The notes under the pieces were generated by a model. It did no database searches. It was given only the letters and a program-made list of their open reading frames with translations, and had not been told where the DNA came from. This document shows positions 23,865-32,935 of a DNA stretch of 64,000 nucleotides, in pieces. Origin of the DNA: Lachnospiraceae bacterium (GTDB taxonomy: Bacteria > Bacillota > Clostridia > Lachnospirales > Lachnospiraceae); contig JAILKJ010000063.1 in assembly GCA_024693845.1 (NCBI GenBank), forward strand, positions 21,407-85,406, given 5' to 3'. The translations under genes and the position numbers were made by a program. The stretch's first letter is position 1; each line of letters begins with the position of its first letter.

Positions 23865-25099
23865 AGATTCAGAATTCCAAGCATCTGTAAAACGGAAAGG
23901 GCAAGGGATGCCAGGGAGAACAGACAGGTAAAGATCAGAAGGGGCTTAATGCCCTTCATGCCTTCCACTCGCTTCTCCACGCCGTCCAGACGGTCGGAGA
24001 TATCCCTGCTGCGTGCACTGACGGTCTCCATGACCACGTTCTGGACATTCCGGTATACCTTAACGTCCTCCTTGTGCACAAAGTCCTCGGTGCGTTTTTC
24101 CACTTCATCTACATAGACCCTCAGGCCCACAACCAGCTCCTTCACCTGATTCAGGGTCTGCTGGATGCTCTCGTTCTCGGAGCGGATGGACTGGGCGATC
24201 TCATTTTTCAGGTTACTGCGGTCCGCATCGGAAACACTGGCCGCAACGGAGCCGATCTGTTCCGAAAGATCCTTCCTGCTTGTAGCCAGGTTGTTCTCGA
24301 TCTCGCTGAGGATCGCTTCGATCTCATATACAAAAGCAGGCTTCTCAGATGGCTTGGTGCTCTCCGTAAGCTGTTCCAGCATTTTCTGGGTGCTGCTCTC
24401 CGTCTCCCGGAGCTTGCCCAAAAGGCGCTGGGTCTGCTGTTCGTAGCTTTCGTCGTTTTCTTTCTTGAGGTCTTCGATCTTCTGCAGAACATCCTGACCT
24501 GTTACTTCCATCTTCTTATGGAAATCGCTCTGCTCTGCATGAAGCTGTTCCTGCATGCTGGCCTGGGAACCTGCCAGCTGCTCCACATTCTGCAGCTGCT
24601 GCTGCATCAGGGACATGCTCTGCCAAACCTCAGTCTGCCAGCTGCTGGGACGGTTCTGGGCTTCGATAGCCTGGTTCATCATTTCGGTGAACTTGTTATT
24701 GTATTCGGTCTGGGTTTCCTGGAAGGCCATAAGAGAGCTTTCCAGATTCTCCACATTCTGCAGTTCGATGTGAAGCTGGCTCATGCCCTGATACATTTCC
24801 AGCTCCCAGCCTGTGCCCTCAGCGATATCACCGGCGTTCTCCGCTGCCTTTTCGGGCTCGGCCTTACGCACGGTATCGTATTCTTCCAGCTTCTCAATGG
24901 AAAGAGCTGCCATCTGGGAGATCTGTTCACTGATCTCAGCGGTCTTCAGATTCAGGCGGCGCACCTCGGACAAAACCTGTGCCTGCTCTTCATTCTGCGC
25001 TTTAAGCTTCTGCATCTGCTTGGCCTCAGCCTCTCCGTTGGCGCGGATCAGCTCGCCTGCGTGAAATCTGTTCGAAAGCTTGTCCATAAAATTATCCAT
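23861..25099 (-). CDS. Coiled-coil protein with C-terminal membrane anchor
   Basis: This 412-aa protein is predicted to be mostly alpha-helical coiled coil (about 15-375; rich in Glu, Gln, Lys, Leu). A single C-terminal hydrophobic segment follows (about 387-410, LLIFTCLFSLASLALSVLQMLG). I do not recognise a named family. A C-terminal tail anchor would leave the coiled coil in the cytoplasm while the coupled M23 enzyme is outside. It may be an intracellular scaffold or regulator of wall cleavage, comparable in concept to FtsEX/PcsB pairs, but this is inference. GGAGG lies 8 nt before the ATG; the leader holds a hairpin and a WalR-like repeat. Confidence 0.8.
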   Translation of the reverse strand: MDNFMDKLSNRFHAGELIRANGEAEAKQMQKLKAQNEEQAQVLSEVRRLNLKTAEISEQISQMAALSIEKLEEYDTVRKAEPEKAAENAGDIAEGTGWELEMYQGMSQLHIELQNVENLESSLMAFQETQTEYNNKFTEMMNQAIEAQNRPSSWQTEVWQSMSLMQQQLQNVEQLAGSQASMQEQLHAEQSDFHKKMEVTGQDVLQKIEDLKKENDESYEQQTQRLLGKLRETESSTQKMLEQLTESTKPSEKPAFVYEIEAILSEIENNLATSRKDLSEQIGSVAASVSDADRSNLKNEIAQSIRSENESIQQTLNQVKELVVGLRVYVDEVEKRTEDFVHKEDVKVYRNVQNVVMETVSARSRDISDRLDGVEKRVEGMKGIKPLLIFTCLFSLASLALSVLQMLGILNL

Positions 25100-25114
25100 G
25101 CGTCACCCTCCTTT

Positions 25115-25131
25115 TTGTGCATCTTGCACAA
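25115..25131 (-). promoter_or_regulatory. Hairpin next to Shine-Dalgarno of coiled-coil gene
   Basis: TTGTGCA and TGCACAA form a 7-bp stem with a 3-nt loop. It ends a few bases before AAAGGAGG, so it could influence ribosome access or mRNA stability. Confidence 0.45.
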
Positions 25132-25166
25132 AGAAACAGCTTAATCGTTTTCGCATTTTGTCTACA

Positions 25167-25183
25167 TTTACTTAATATTTACA
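25167..25183 (-). promoter_or_regulatory. WalR-like repeat upstream of coiled-coil/M23 operon
   Basis: TGTAAA-TATTA-AGTAAA matches TGTWAH-N5-TGTWAH except for one base in the second half. The rest of the 25100-25311 gap is AT-rich. A possible TTGAAT-17-TATGAA promoter lies just upstream. Confidence 0.35.
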
Positions 25184-25311
25184 ACCTGTTCATATTTTAT
25201 TCATATCCGTTTGATACGATGTATTCAAGTTAAACAAGTCCTCTTTTTACGAACTACTCAAAGATATTTTTTTCATAATAGCCGCGGGGCCGAAAGGTTC
25301 CGCGGCACTCC

Positions 25312-25941
25312 TCATTTTAGGCTCTGTATTTCTTCATTCAGGGACAGCATCTTCGCATCAAGGTCAGATACCATCATGGCACACTCCACCAGCTCACGTT
25401 TGATATGCTCCGGCGCATTACCTTCAAACTTATAGTGGATCTTATGCTCCAGGGAAGCCCAGAAATCCATGGCTACGGTACGGATCTGGATCTCCACCTT
25501 CACGTCCAGGATCCGGTCGGATAAAAATACGGGCACCGTAACGATGAGGTGATAGCTCTTATAGCCGCTGTCCTTGGGATTCAAAATATAATCCTTAACG
25601 GATACCACCTTAATATCGCTCTGGTTGATGAGCATCTCGGCGATCCTGTAGATATCCGAAGTAAAGGAACAGATCACCCGGATACCGGCAATGTCGTTTA
25701 CATACTTGACCATGTTGGGGATGGTGGTCTCGTATCCGTTCTTACGAAGCTTTTTGACAATACTCTCCGAGGATTTGATTCTGGATTTGATATGCTCTAT
25801 GGGGTTGTACTGATGAACATGGGCGAACTCGTCGTTGAGTATCTCCAGCTTGGTGCCGATCTCCTTCAATGCGGAAGAATACACCAGCTGAACCTCCTGC
25901 CAACTATCGACATCATCTTTCATCTCAGGTATATATTCCAT
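25312..25941 (-). CDS. Small alarmone synthetase, RelA/SpoT domain (RelQ/YjbM-like)
   Basis: This is a 209-aa single-domain (p)ppGpp synthetase. It transfers pyrophosphate from ATP to GDP or GTP. Motifs include IKSRIKSSESIVKKL, NDIAGIRVIC, the nucleotide loop DSGYKSYHLIV, VEIQIRT and FWASLEHKIHYK. It lacks the HD hydrolase, TGS and ACT domains of long Rel proteins, and the length fits RelQ/SAS1. GAGAGGA precedes the ATG. It follows the 88-aa gene on the same strand after 55 bp. A GC-rich inverted repeat (GCCGCGG / CCGCGGC, about 25283-25308) lies after the stop, without a clear T run. Confidence 0.92.
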   Translation of the reverse strand: MEYIPEMKDDVDSWQEVQLVYSSALKEIGTKLEILNDEFAHVHQYNPIEHIKSRIKSSESIVKKLRKNGYETTIPNMVKYVNDIAGIRVICSFTSDIYRIAEMLINQSDIKVVSVKDYILNPKDSGYKSYHLIVTVPVFLSDRILDVKVEIQIRTVAMDFWASLEHKIHYKFEGNAPEHIKRELVECAMMVSDLDAKMLSLNEEIQSLK

Positions 25942-25996
25942 TTTTATTCCTCTCAGGTTCTTTAGTACACCGTTACCGGATCAACCGGACCGGATG

Positions 25997-26263
25997 TCAG
26001 TCATCCTCCAGAACCTCGATCTCCAAAAAATCAAACGCCAGCTCTTCTATGAAATGGTCCTGATAGAACCGGGTCTTGCTGTGGAGCTGAAACTCCCTAA
26101 CCGTCTTATCCAGCCAGATGGGCTGGGCAAGATCAAACTGCCGGCAGGCCTTTTCCACGGTAGCAAAGACCTTCTGCGTTCTGCGCTGATGGGAATCATC
26201 TTCAATGACCGTATCAGCGATCATCCTTCCGTCCTTAAATGCCTTGGCCCACAAGCGAAACAT
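25997..26263 (-). CDS. Conserved small acidic protein downstream of galE
   Basis: This is an 88-aa soluble acidic protein with no membrane segment. It resembles short uncharacterised proteins of Lachnospiraceae that begin MFRLW-K and end in FLEIEVLEDD; I know no function. The ATG lies 2 nt after the galE stop, and its Shine-Dalgarno (GAGG) is built from the last galE codons, so translation is coupled to galE. The coding pattern (aromatic and charged residues regularly placed) argues for a real gene. Confidence 0.8.
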   Translation of the reverse strand: MFRLWAKAFKDGRMIADTVIEDDSHQRRTQKVFATVEKACRQFDLAQPIWLDKTVREFQLHSKTRFYQDHFIEELAFDFLEIEVLEDD

Positions 26264-26265
26264 GA

Positions 26266-27282
26266 TCAGTCCTCAAATCCCTTGGGATTGTTCTTCTGCC
26301 ATCTCCAGGCATCCTCACACATCTTCCGGATGTCGCGCTCGGCCTTCCAGCCCAGTTCCTTTGCCGCAAGAGACGGGTCTGCATAGTTGGTCGCGATATC
26401 ACCGGCTCTTCTGGGTTTGATCTCATAAGGGATCTTCACACCTGTTGCCTCTTCGAAATTGTGAATGATATCCAATACGCTGTATCCCGTTCCCGTACCC
26501 AGATTGTAGATCTTAAGTCCGGGGTTCTCCGCAAGCTTGGCGACACTCTTAACATGGCCGATAGCCAGATCCACTACATGGATGTAGTCTCTGACGCCTG
26601 TTCCGTCCGGTGTGTCGTAGTCATTGCCGAACACACCCAGCTGCGGAAGTTTGCCCACTGCCACCTGTGTGATATAGGGCATCAGATTGTTAGGAATGCC
26701 GTTGGGATTCTCTCCGATCCTGCCGCTCTCATGGGCACCGATGGGATTAAAGTAACGGAGCAGGATCACGTTCCATTCGGGATCCGCCTTCTGGATATCC
26801 GTCAGGATCTGCTCCAGCATGCTCTTGGTCTGTCCGTAGGGATTGGTGATCTCACCCTTGGGGCAGCTCTCCGTAACCGGGATCTCGGCCGGTGTTCCGT
26901 ATACCGTAGCGGAAGAAGAAAAGATGATGTTCTTGCATCCATTACTGCGCATCACGTCAAATAACACCAGGGAGCCCGCGATATTGTTATTGTAGTATTC
27001 CCAGGGCTTTGCCACGGACTCGCCCACAGCTTTCAGCCCCGCAAAATGGATCACGGAATCGATGCTGTTCTCATCGAAGATCTTCTGCGTGCCTTTGCGG
27101 TCCAGCAGGTCTGTCTGATAAAAACGAACCTCCTTACCCGTGATCTCCTTTACGCGGTCCAATGATGCCGCGCTGGAATTGGACAGGTTATCCATGACCA
27201 CAACGTCATAGCCTGCGTTCAAAAGTTCGACTGTCGTGTGGCTGCCGATGAAGCCGGCGCCTCCGGTAACCAGGATTGCCAT
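26266..27282 (-). CDS. galE: UDP-glucose 4-epimerase
   Basis: This 338-aa short-chain dehydrogenase interconverts UDP-galactose and UDP-glucose, in the Leloir pathway and for surface glycans. The NAD-binding motif is [10 protein letters not shown] at the N-terminus. The catalytic pair is YGQTK (Tyr-x3-Lys). SSSATVYG holds the catalytic Ser/Thr, and RYFNPIGAH and DYIHVVDLA are family signatures. It starts 18 bp after asnA and overlaps nothing; the downstream 88-aa gene is coupled. Confidence 0.96.
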   Translation of the reverse strand: MAILVTGGAGFIGSHTTVELLNAGYDVVVMDNLSNSSAASLDRVKEITGKEVRFYQTDLLDRKGTQKIFDENSIDSVIHFAGLKAVGESVAKPWEYYNNNIAGSLVLFDVMRSNGCKNIIFSSSATVYGTPAEIPVTESCPKGEITNPYGQTKSMLEQILTDIQKADPEWNVILLRYFNPIGAHESGRIGENPNGIPNNLMPYITQVAVGKLPQLGVFGNDYDTPDGTGVRDYIHVVDLAIGHVKSVAKLAENPGLKIYNLGTGTGYSVLDIIHNFEEATGVKIPYEIKPRRAGDIATNYADPSLAAKELGWKAERDIRKMCEDAWRWQKNNPKGFED

Positions 27283-27300
27283 AGTTTGCCTCCGCTAACT

Positions 27301-28311
27301 TTATAAAAACATTACGCCGCGTTCCTGAGCATATTCCACATCCTTCTGGGGCCAAATGGAGGACTGAACCTCACCCAGATGGGCCTTACGAAGAAAGAAC
27401 ATGCAGATACGGGATTGGCCGATACCGCCGCCGATGGTGTAAGGAAGCTTACGCTCCAGCAGCGCCTTCTGGAAGGGCAGCTGTGCTCTCTCGGGACATC
27501 CCGCCTTATCAAGCTGCTCCTTCAGGGAATCCTCATCCACACGGATACCCATGGAGGAAAGCTCCAGTGCAATGTCAAGAACGGGATAGTAAACAATGAT
27601 ATCACCGTTCAGTTTCCAGTCATCATAATCCGGTGCACGTCCGTCATGGGGCTCGCCATTGGAGAGCTTGTCACCGATCTGCATCAGGAAGATGGCGCCG
27701 TATTCTTTGGCGGCCTCTTTTTCCCTCTCTTTCACGGTCAGATCGGGATAGCGGTCCAAAAGCTCCTGGGAGGTGATAAAAGTGATCTCCTCGGGAAGGA
27801 AGCACTCCACATAGTTGTATTCGTTTGCCATGAACTTCTCTGTGACGCGAAGGGCCTCGTATACGGATTTCACAACACTCTTAAGAGTTTCCTCGTTGCG
27901 ATCTTCCTTCTCGATCACTTTTTCCCAATCCCACTGATCCACGTAGATCGAATGGATATTGTCGGTATCTTCATCCCTGCGGATGGCGTTCATGTCGGTG
28001 TAAAGACCTTCGCCTACGCCGAAACCGTATTTACCCAGGGCCATTCTCTTCCACTTGGCAAGGGAGTGTACGATCTCAGCCTGCTTCTCCCCCTGCTCCT
28101 TGATACCGAAGGTAACGGGTCTTTCCACGCCGTTTAAGTTATCATTCAGACCCGACTCCGGCTCCACAAACAAGGGTGCCGATACACGGGACAGGTTCAG
28201 CTGGGTGATCAGTTCTCTCTGGAAAAAGTCTTTGACACGCTTGATGGCTTTCTCCGTTTCCTTTATTCCCAGAGAGGATTTATATCCCTCCGGAATGAAA
28301 ATAGTGCTCAT
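27301..28311 (-). CDS. asnA: Aspartate-ammonia ligase (asparagine synthetase A)
   Basis: This 336-aa enzyme makes asparagine from aspartate, ammonia and ATP. Its fold is related to class II aminoacyl-tRNA synthetases. Diagnostic segments include [30 protein letters not shown] and [19 protein letters not shown] lies 5 nt before the ATG. It follows asnS on the same strand after a 190-bp gap filled by an inverted-repeat element. No T-box antiterminator motif was found there. Confidence 0.96.
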   Translation of the reverse strand: MSTIFIPEGYKSSLGIKETEKAIKRVKDFFQRELITQLNLSRVSAPLFVEPESGLNDNLNGVERPVTFGIKEQGEKQAEIVHSLAKWKRMALGKYGFGVGEGLYTDMNAIRRDEDTDNIHSIYVDQWDWEKVIEKEDRNEETLKSVVKSVYEALRVTEKFMANEYNYVECFLPEEITFITSQELLDRYPDLTVKEREKEAAKEYGAIFLMQIGDKLSNGEPHDGRAPDYDDWKLNGDIIVYYPVLDIALELSSMGIRVDEDSLKEQLDKAGCPERAQLPFQKALLERKLPYTIGGGIGQSRICMFFLRKAHLGEVQSSIWPQKDVEYAQERGVMFL

Positions 28312-28333
28312 GTTGTCCTCCTCTTATATATTC

Positions 28334-28502
28334 GGATACGGATTGCTCCGTGCTTCGCACTCTCGCAATCCTACGGAACATTCGGAAATCGTCCGGCTCC
28401 TTTGTCGCCGTACTTTTTTCCTCATGTCCCTTAGCATCCCATATTGCTTCGTGTGGTTACAAGCAAGCTTGCACCACACTCCCAATCTGGTCTGCCGTAT
28501 CC
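28334..28502. repeat. 169-bp inverted-repeat element between asnS and asnA
   Basis: The outer arms GGATACGG (28334-28341) and CCGTATCC (28495-28502) enclose two inner hairpins: GGATTGC/GCAATCC (28340-28371, with a GTGC/GCAC tip) and GTGTGGT/ACCACAC (28451-28479, with palindrome GCAAGCTTGC). The left arm overlaps the asnS stop. It resembles a non-coding palindromic repeat or small non-autonomous element. It contains a short minus-strand ORF of about 35 codons, probably meaningless. Confidence 0.6.
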
Positions 28503-29893
28503 TACAAATCGCAGTTCTTAACCGTTCTGGGGAACGGGATCACATCACGGATGTTGCTCATACCGGTCAGATACATTACGCAGCGCTCGAAGCCGAGGCC
28601 GAAACCTGCGTGACGGGTGGAGCCGTATTTGCGAAGATCCAGATAGAATCCGTAATCCTCGGGATTCAGGTTGCACTCCTTCATCCTGGTCAGCAGAAGG
28701 TCGTAGTTGTCCTCCCTCTGGCTGCCGCCGATGATCTCACCGATGCCGGGTACCAGGCAGTCCATGGCTGCCACGGTCTTGCCGTCCTCGTTCAGCTTCA
28801 TGTAGAAGGCCTTGATCTCCTTGGGATAGTCGGTTACGAATACCGGTCTGCCGAACTCTTTTTCCGTCAGGAAGCGCTCGTGCTCGGTCTGCAGATCCGC
28901 ACCCCAGGATACCTTGTAATCAAACTCATCATTATGCTGCTCCAGGATCTTGACAGCATCTGTATAAGTGATGTGGCCGAAATCGGAAGTAGCCACATGC
29001 TTCAGTCTGTCGATGAGACCCTTGTCCACGAACTGGTTGAAGAAGTTCATCTCCTCGGGAGCATTCTCCAGCACATAGTTGATGATGTATTTGATCATGC
29101 TCTCGGCAAGGATCATATCATCCTTCAGATCCGCAAAAGCGATCTCCGGCTCGATCATCCAGAACTCAGCCGCATGGCGGGTGGTGTTGGAATTCTCCGC
29201 ACGGAAGGTAGGGCCGAAGGTGTAGATGTTCTTGAAGGCCTGTGCAAAGGTCTCTCCGTTAAGCTGGCCGCTTACGGTAAGGTTGGTCTCTTTTCCGAAA
29301 AAGTCCTTGGAGTAGTCGATGGCTCCTTCGGGAGTGCGCTCAATATTGTCAAGGTCCAGGGTCGTTACCTGGAACATCTCGCCCGCACCCTCGCAGTCGC
29401 TGCCGGTGATCAGGGGCGTATGCACATAAACAAAATCTCTCTCCTGGAAGAACTTGTGGATCGCATAAGCGATCAGGGAGCGGACACGGAAGACCGCCTC
29501 AAAGGTATTGGTTCTCGGACGAAGATGGGAAACCGTCCGAAGGTATTCAAAGGAATGTCTCTTTTTCTGAAGGGGATAATCCGGATCGGAAGCACCCTCG
29601 ATCTGTACTTCACTTGCCTGGATCTCAAAGGGCTGCTTTGCATCGGGGGTGGGCGTTACGATACCCTTTACGATCAGGGCTGCTCCCACGTTGCATTTGG
29701 AAATCTCAGAAAAGTTAGCCAGTGCATCCGAATAAACTACCTGCAGAGGCTCAAAAAAAGTTCCGTCGTTGATCACCAGAAAACCGAAGGTCTTGGAGTC
29801 TCTTTTGGATCTCATCCAACCGCCGACGGTCACTTCCTTGCCGGCAAATTCCTCCTGCTTTCTGAACAGGTCTCTTATGTTTATCAGTTCCAT
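28502..29893 (-). CDS. asnS: Asparaginyl-tRNA synthetase
   Basis: This 463-aa class II synthetase charges tRNA-Asn. An N-terminal OB-fold anticodon domain ([18 protein letters not shown]) is followed by the class II core with [22 protein letters not shown] and [15 protein letters not shown]. With asnA beside it the pair links asparagine supply and use. Upstream there are only 73 bp to the PIN-like gene, too little for a T-box leader. Confidence 0.97.
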   Translation of the reverse strand: MELINIRDLFRKQEEFAGKEVTVGGWMRSKRDSKTFGFLVINDGTFFEPLQVVYSDALANFSEISKCNVGAALIVKGIVTPTPDAKQPFEIQASEVQIEGASDPDYPLQKKRHSFEYLRTVSHLRPRTNTFEAVFRVRSLIAYAIHKFFQERDFVYVHTPLITGSDCEGAGEMFQVTTLDLDNIERTPEGAIDYSKDFFGKETNLTVSGQLNGETFAQAFKNIYTFGPTFRAENSNTTRHAAEFWMIEPEIAFADLKDDMILAESMIKYIINYVLENAPEEMNFFNQFVDKGLIDRLKHVATSDFGHITYTDAVKILEQHNDEFDYKVSWGADLQTEHERFLTEKEFGRPVFVTDYPKEIKAFYMKLNEDGKTVAAMDCLVPGIGEIIGGSQREDNYDLLLTRMKECNLNPEDYGFYLDLRKYGSTRHAGFGLGFERCVMYLTGMSNIRDVIPFPRTVKNCDL

Positions 29894-29966
29894 ATCAATT
29901 GATCCTTTCCGTCAGTTTACAGACTAACTAAACAATTATATCGCAAAAACACGCTTATTTCAAGCT

Positions 29967-30848
29967 TCAGTCACGGCTCCGCCATGCCGTAAAGGCCGGC
30001 AGGATCTGCTTGTAATACTTATTCGCCGTCTCCTGTCCGAAGGCATGTACCAGTGCCGTATTCAGTCCGGACTTATCCTCGTTCTCAAGCATGCAGGTGT
30101 AGAGCTTGCGATAAGCACCGGGCTGAAGCCCGTCCTCCCTCATGGCATTGCGCACCTTTTTCTTGATGGACTCGGGCACGGTCTGTTCCTTATTGCCGGT
30201 ATTTTTCTTATCGGTGTTCTTATTCTCCTTATTCTCCGGCTTGGTTTCCTTATTGCCTTCCTTGGCATTGGATTTCTTATTGTCTTTCTTATTGTCCTTC
30301 TTGGCTTCCTGCTTATTATCAGGCTTATTCTCGGGTTTGCTGTCCTTCTTCGGACTGCTCTTTCCCTCCGGTTTGTTTTCCTTCTTGGCGGTTTCCTTCT
30401 TGCCGCCTTCCTTCTTACCGTTATCCTTCTTGCTCTCGGTCTTCTTACCGGCAGTCTTCTTGGCCGTCTTCTGATCGGCTTCGGAAACAGCTTCCAGGGA
30501 AAGGTTCACGTATCTCTCGATCCGGATGCCCTTCTCCTGCCAGAAATCCAGGACGGAATCGAAACCGCTGTCACGGCTGATGATGTAATACTTCTCGGCT
30601 GCCCGTTGTGCCACCAGATATCCGAGATAGGTAGTCAGCTGAAAATCCAGGTAATTCTTGGCGGTCTTGGTGGTTCGGATGAATTCCACCGCTGCCGGAG
30701 AGGAGGTCATCTTGACCATGTCCTCAAAAGGAACGGAGCCGGTTTTGGGGCCGTATAAAATGATCAGCCTGTCCGTGCTCCGAAGTCCTTCGATCCCGGC
30801 GATCCCCCTGACGCCTGTATTTTCATAATCTACCAGGTACAATGACAT
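29967..30848 (-). CDS. PIN-like domain protein with lysine-rich linker
   Basis: This 293-aa protein has an N-terminal ~120-residue alpha/beta domain with acidic positions in LVDYENTG and ISRDSGFDSVLDFW, as in PIN/NYN-type nucleases. A low-complexity linker (about 125-220) is built from Lys, Glu and Asn (KKDNKKDNKK-like). A C-terminal helical domain of about 70 residues follows (RNAMREDGLQPGAYRKLYTC). It may bind or cut RNA. The ATG directly follows the CarD stop codon (TAAATG), so the two are coupled. The antisense ORF in this region is an artefact of the Lys-rich composition. Confidence 0.75.
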   Translation of the reverse strand: MSLYLVDYENTGVRGIAGIEGLRSTDRLIILYGPKTGSVPFEDMVKMTSSPAAVEFIRTTKTAKNYLDFQLTTYLGYLVAQRAAEKYYIISRDSGFDSVLDFWQEKGIRIERYVNLSLEAVSEADQKTAKKTAGKKTESKKDNGKKEGGKKETAKKENKPEGKSSPKKDSKPENKPDNKQEAKKDNKKDNKKSNAKEGNKETKPENKENKNTDKKNTGNKEQTVPESIKKKVRNAMREDGLQPGAYRKLYTCMLENEDKSGLNTALVHAFGQETANKYYKQILPAFTAWRSRD

Positions 30849-31361
30849 TTATCTTTTCCTCGCTTTCTTAATCTGCTTCAGGATCATGGTCCTGACCTGT
30901 TCCGGTTCCAGATCCAGAACAAAAGCCAGTTCTTCAAGCAGATTCTTTTCGGCAATCCTGAAATAGCGCTCATCGATGGTAGTGATCTTTTTCCCCTCAG
31001 CCTGACGCGCCTGACCACGGTTGTACATGGTATGCAGGATGCTTACCAGCTGTCGCGGATCGCAGCTGTAGATTGCCTCTTTATATGTTTTTTCACGCAG
31101 TTTGTCGGATTCGATCCAGGCTTCGTGGATCGAAGTGATGTCGTCCAGAAGATCTCCTGCCTGCTTCTTGGACATGATCGAACGGATCTGATTCTTTTTG
31201 TTTTCGACGGGGACGTACATTTTGGCCGCGTTACCACCAAGCGGTACCACCAGAAAGCACTCCTTTGCACCTCTGCCACCGGGCATTTCCATGGTCACCA
31301 CGTCTTCGATCCGGCATACGCCGTTACTTGCATTTACTACAAAATCTCCCACTTGAAACAT
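30849..31361 (-). CDS. CarD-family transcriptional regulator
   Basis: This 170-aa protein has an N-terminal CarD/TRCF RNA-polymerase-interaction domain (MFQVGDFVVNASNGVCRIEDV, about 1-60) and a C-terminal helical DNA-binding domain (about 70-170). Family members bind the beta subunit and stabilise open promoter complexes. The track start at 31367 is a GTG only 2 nt from GGAG; the ATG at 31361, with GGAG 8 nt upstream, is preferred. It has its own promoter, whose -35 overlaps the trkH stop codon. Confidence 0.9.
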   Translation of the reverse strand: MFQVGDFVVNASNGVCRIEDVVTMEMPGGRGAKECFLVVPLGGNAAKMYVPVENKKNQIRSIMSKKQAGDLLDDITSIHEAWIESDKLREKTYKEAIYSCDPRQLVSILHTMYNRGQARQAEGKKITTIDERYFRIAEKNLLEELAFVLDLEPEQVRTMILKQIKKARKR

Positions 31362-31424
31362 AGGCACCTCTCCTTCTCGGCCTCCGCAGCAATGCAGTAT
31401 TAACGGTTCAAAACGACTATTTTT

Positions 31425-31454
31425 ATTGTATCACAAACAGCCGCTTTTTGTCAT
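31425..31454 (-). promoter_or_regulatory. Promoter of CarD/PIN-like pair
   Basis: ATGACA and TACAAT are separated by 18 bp on the minus strand. The -35 overlaps the trkH stop codon. Confidence 0.65.
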
Positions 31455-32914
31455 TCTCCGTCGTCTCTTTTTGTAAAGAATTCTTTCCAGATATGAGGAT
31501 GGAACAGGATCAGCATGGGGAAGAGCTCAAGTCTGCCCGCAAGCATATCCAGCATCAGAAGACATTTGGCCGGCATGGAGAAGAAGGCGAAATTTCTCGC
31601 CGGTCCCACCAGGGAAAGACCGGGTCCTATGTTGTTGAAAGTCGCCGCCACAGCGGTGAAGTTCGTCACCAGATCGTGCTCATTTAAGGAGATCAGTAGT
31701 ACCGAGATCCAGAAGATGAAAAGATAGGTGATGATATATACGTTCAGGGACCGGAGCACGTCATGCTCAACGGGCTTATCCTCATACTTGATCTTCTTGA
31801 CACTCTTCGGATGGATGTAGGAGAGCATCTCCTTTTTGATGGTGCGAACGGCGATGATCCCGCGGGAGACTTTCATACCGCCGCCGGTACTGCCGGCGCA
31901 GGCTCCGATGAACATCAAAAGCACCAGTATGGTCCGGGACAGTCCCGGCCACAGGTCAAAGTCCACGGTGGAAAAACCGGTGGTGGTGATGATGGATCCT
32001 ACCTGGAAAGCAGCATCGGTAAGGCCTTCAAAGGTTCCTCCATACATATGGCGGATATCAAAAAAGATGATCCCGATGGCCACCAGGATGATGATGATAT
32101 ACCAGCGGACCTCCTCCATGGAAAAGCCTTTTTTGAACTGTCTGAAGATCATGTAGTAGTAGAAGTTGAAGTTCACACCGAAGAGGATCATGAATACCGT
32201 GATGATCCATTTTTGCACATAGGTGTAGCTTGCAACGGAATCGGCCAGCACGCCGAAACCACCGGTTCCCGCGGTACCGAAGGAAAGGGTGATGGCATCA
32301 AAGGCTCGCATGCCGCTGAAGAACAGAAGCAAAAATTCTGCCAGTGTCATGCAGAAATAGATCATGTACAGGATCCTGGCAGTGGTCTTGATCTTGGGAA
32401 CCAACTTGCCCACAGAGGGCCCCGGGCTCTCCGCACGCATCAGATTCATACTGCCGCCGCCGCTCATGGGAATGACAGCCAGCAAAAATACCAGCACACC
32501 CATACCGCCGATCCAGTGGGTAAAGGACCGCCAGAACAGGGAGGCATGGGTCAGTGCTTCCACATTCTCCAGGATGGAAGCTCCCGTAGTGGTAAAACCG
32601 GAAATGGTCTCAAACAGAGCATCTCCGTAGTTGGGGATCTCACCGGATGCAAAAAAAGGCATGGCCCCGAACAGGGACAGAAGGATCCAGGAAAGAGCCG
32701 TGGTAAGACAGCCTTCCTTCAGATAGAACACATAGCTCTTAGGTCTTTTATAGGTCATCAGCAGTCCGAACAGACCGCAGAGAGACGCAACCGCCACATA
32801 ATAGACCGCTACATTCTCGTGATAGATCATGGCAACCAGCCAGGGAAGCACGAGGAAGATGGCTTCGATCTTCAAAACTCCGCCGAGGACGTAACGTATC
32901 ATTGATTGATTCAT
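31451..32914 (-). CDS. trkH: Trk/Ktr potassium uptake channel subunit
   Basis: This is a 487-aa membrane protein with about ten or more membrane segments and four pore-loop repeats. Selectivity-filter segments read TISGFTTTGASIL, FGTAGTGGFGVL, TTTGFSTVDF and GACAGSTGGGMKV. It conducts K+ into the cell and needs the cytoplasmic TrkA ring, which is encoded just upstream (21 bp). GCTCC-rich sequence precedes the start. TrkH versus KtrB cannot be settled here, but the paired 468-aa two-domain TrkA fits TrkH. Confidence 0.93.
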   Translation of the reverse strand: MNQSMIRYVLGGVLKIEAIFLVLPWLVAMIYHENVAVYYVAVASLCGLFGLLMTYKRPKSYVFYLKEGCLTTALSWILLSLFGAMPFFASGEIPNYGDALFETISGFTTTGASILENVEALTHASLFWRSFTHWIGGMGVLVFLLAVIPMSGGGSMNLMRAESPGPSVGKLVPKIKTTARILYMIYFCMTLAEFLLLFFSGMRAFDAITLSFGTAGTGGFGVLADSVASYTYVQKWIITVFMILFGVNFNFYYYMIFRQFKKGFSMEEVRWYIIIILVAIGIIFFDIRHMYGGTFEGLTDAAFQVGSIITTTGFSTVDFDLWPGLSRTILVLLMFIGACAGSTGGGMKVSRGIIAVRTIKKEMLSYIHPKSVKKIKYEDKPVEHDVLRSLNVYIITYLFIFWISVLLISLNEHDLVTNFTAVAATFNNIGPGLSLVGPARNFAFFSMPAKCLLMLDMLAGRLELFPMLILFHPHIWKEFFTKRDDGE

Positions 32915-32935
32915 GTTTCTGCTCCAAAATCTCTT

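Noticed and set aside
28312-28501. T-box leader before asnA
   Set aside because: No AGGGTGGNACCGCG-type antiterminator motif and no specifier loop were found; the structure is better described as an inverted-repeat element.
28055-29902. 615-aa plus-strand ORF over asnS
   Set aside because: It is antisense to asnS and the asnA start; no domain recognised.
30045-30758. 237-aa hydrophobic plus-strand ORF, looking like a membrane protein
   Set aside because: The Leu/Phe-rich run is the reverse complement of AAG/AAA/GAG-rich linker codons in the PIN-like gene.
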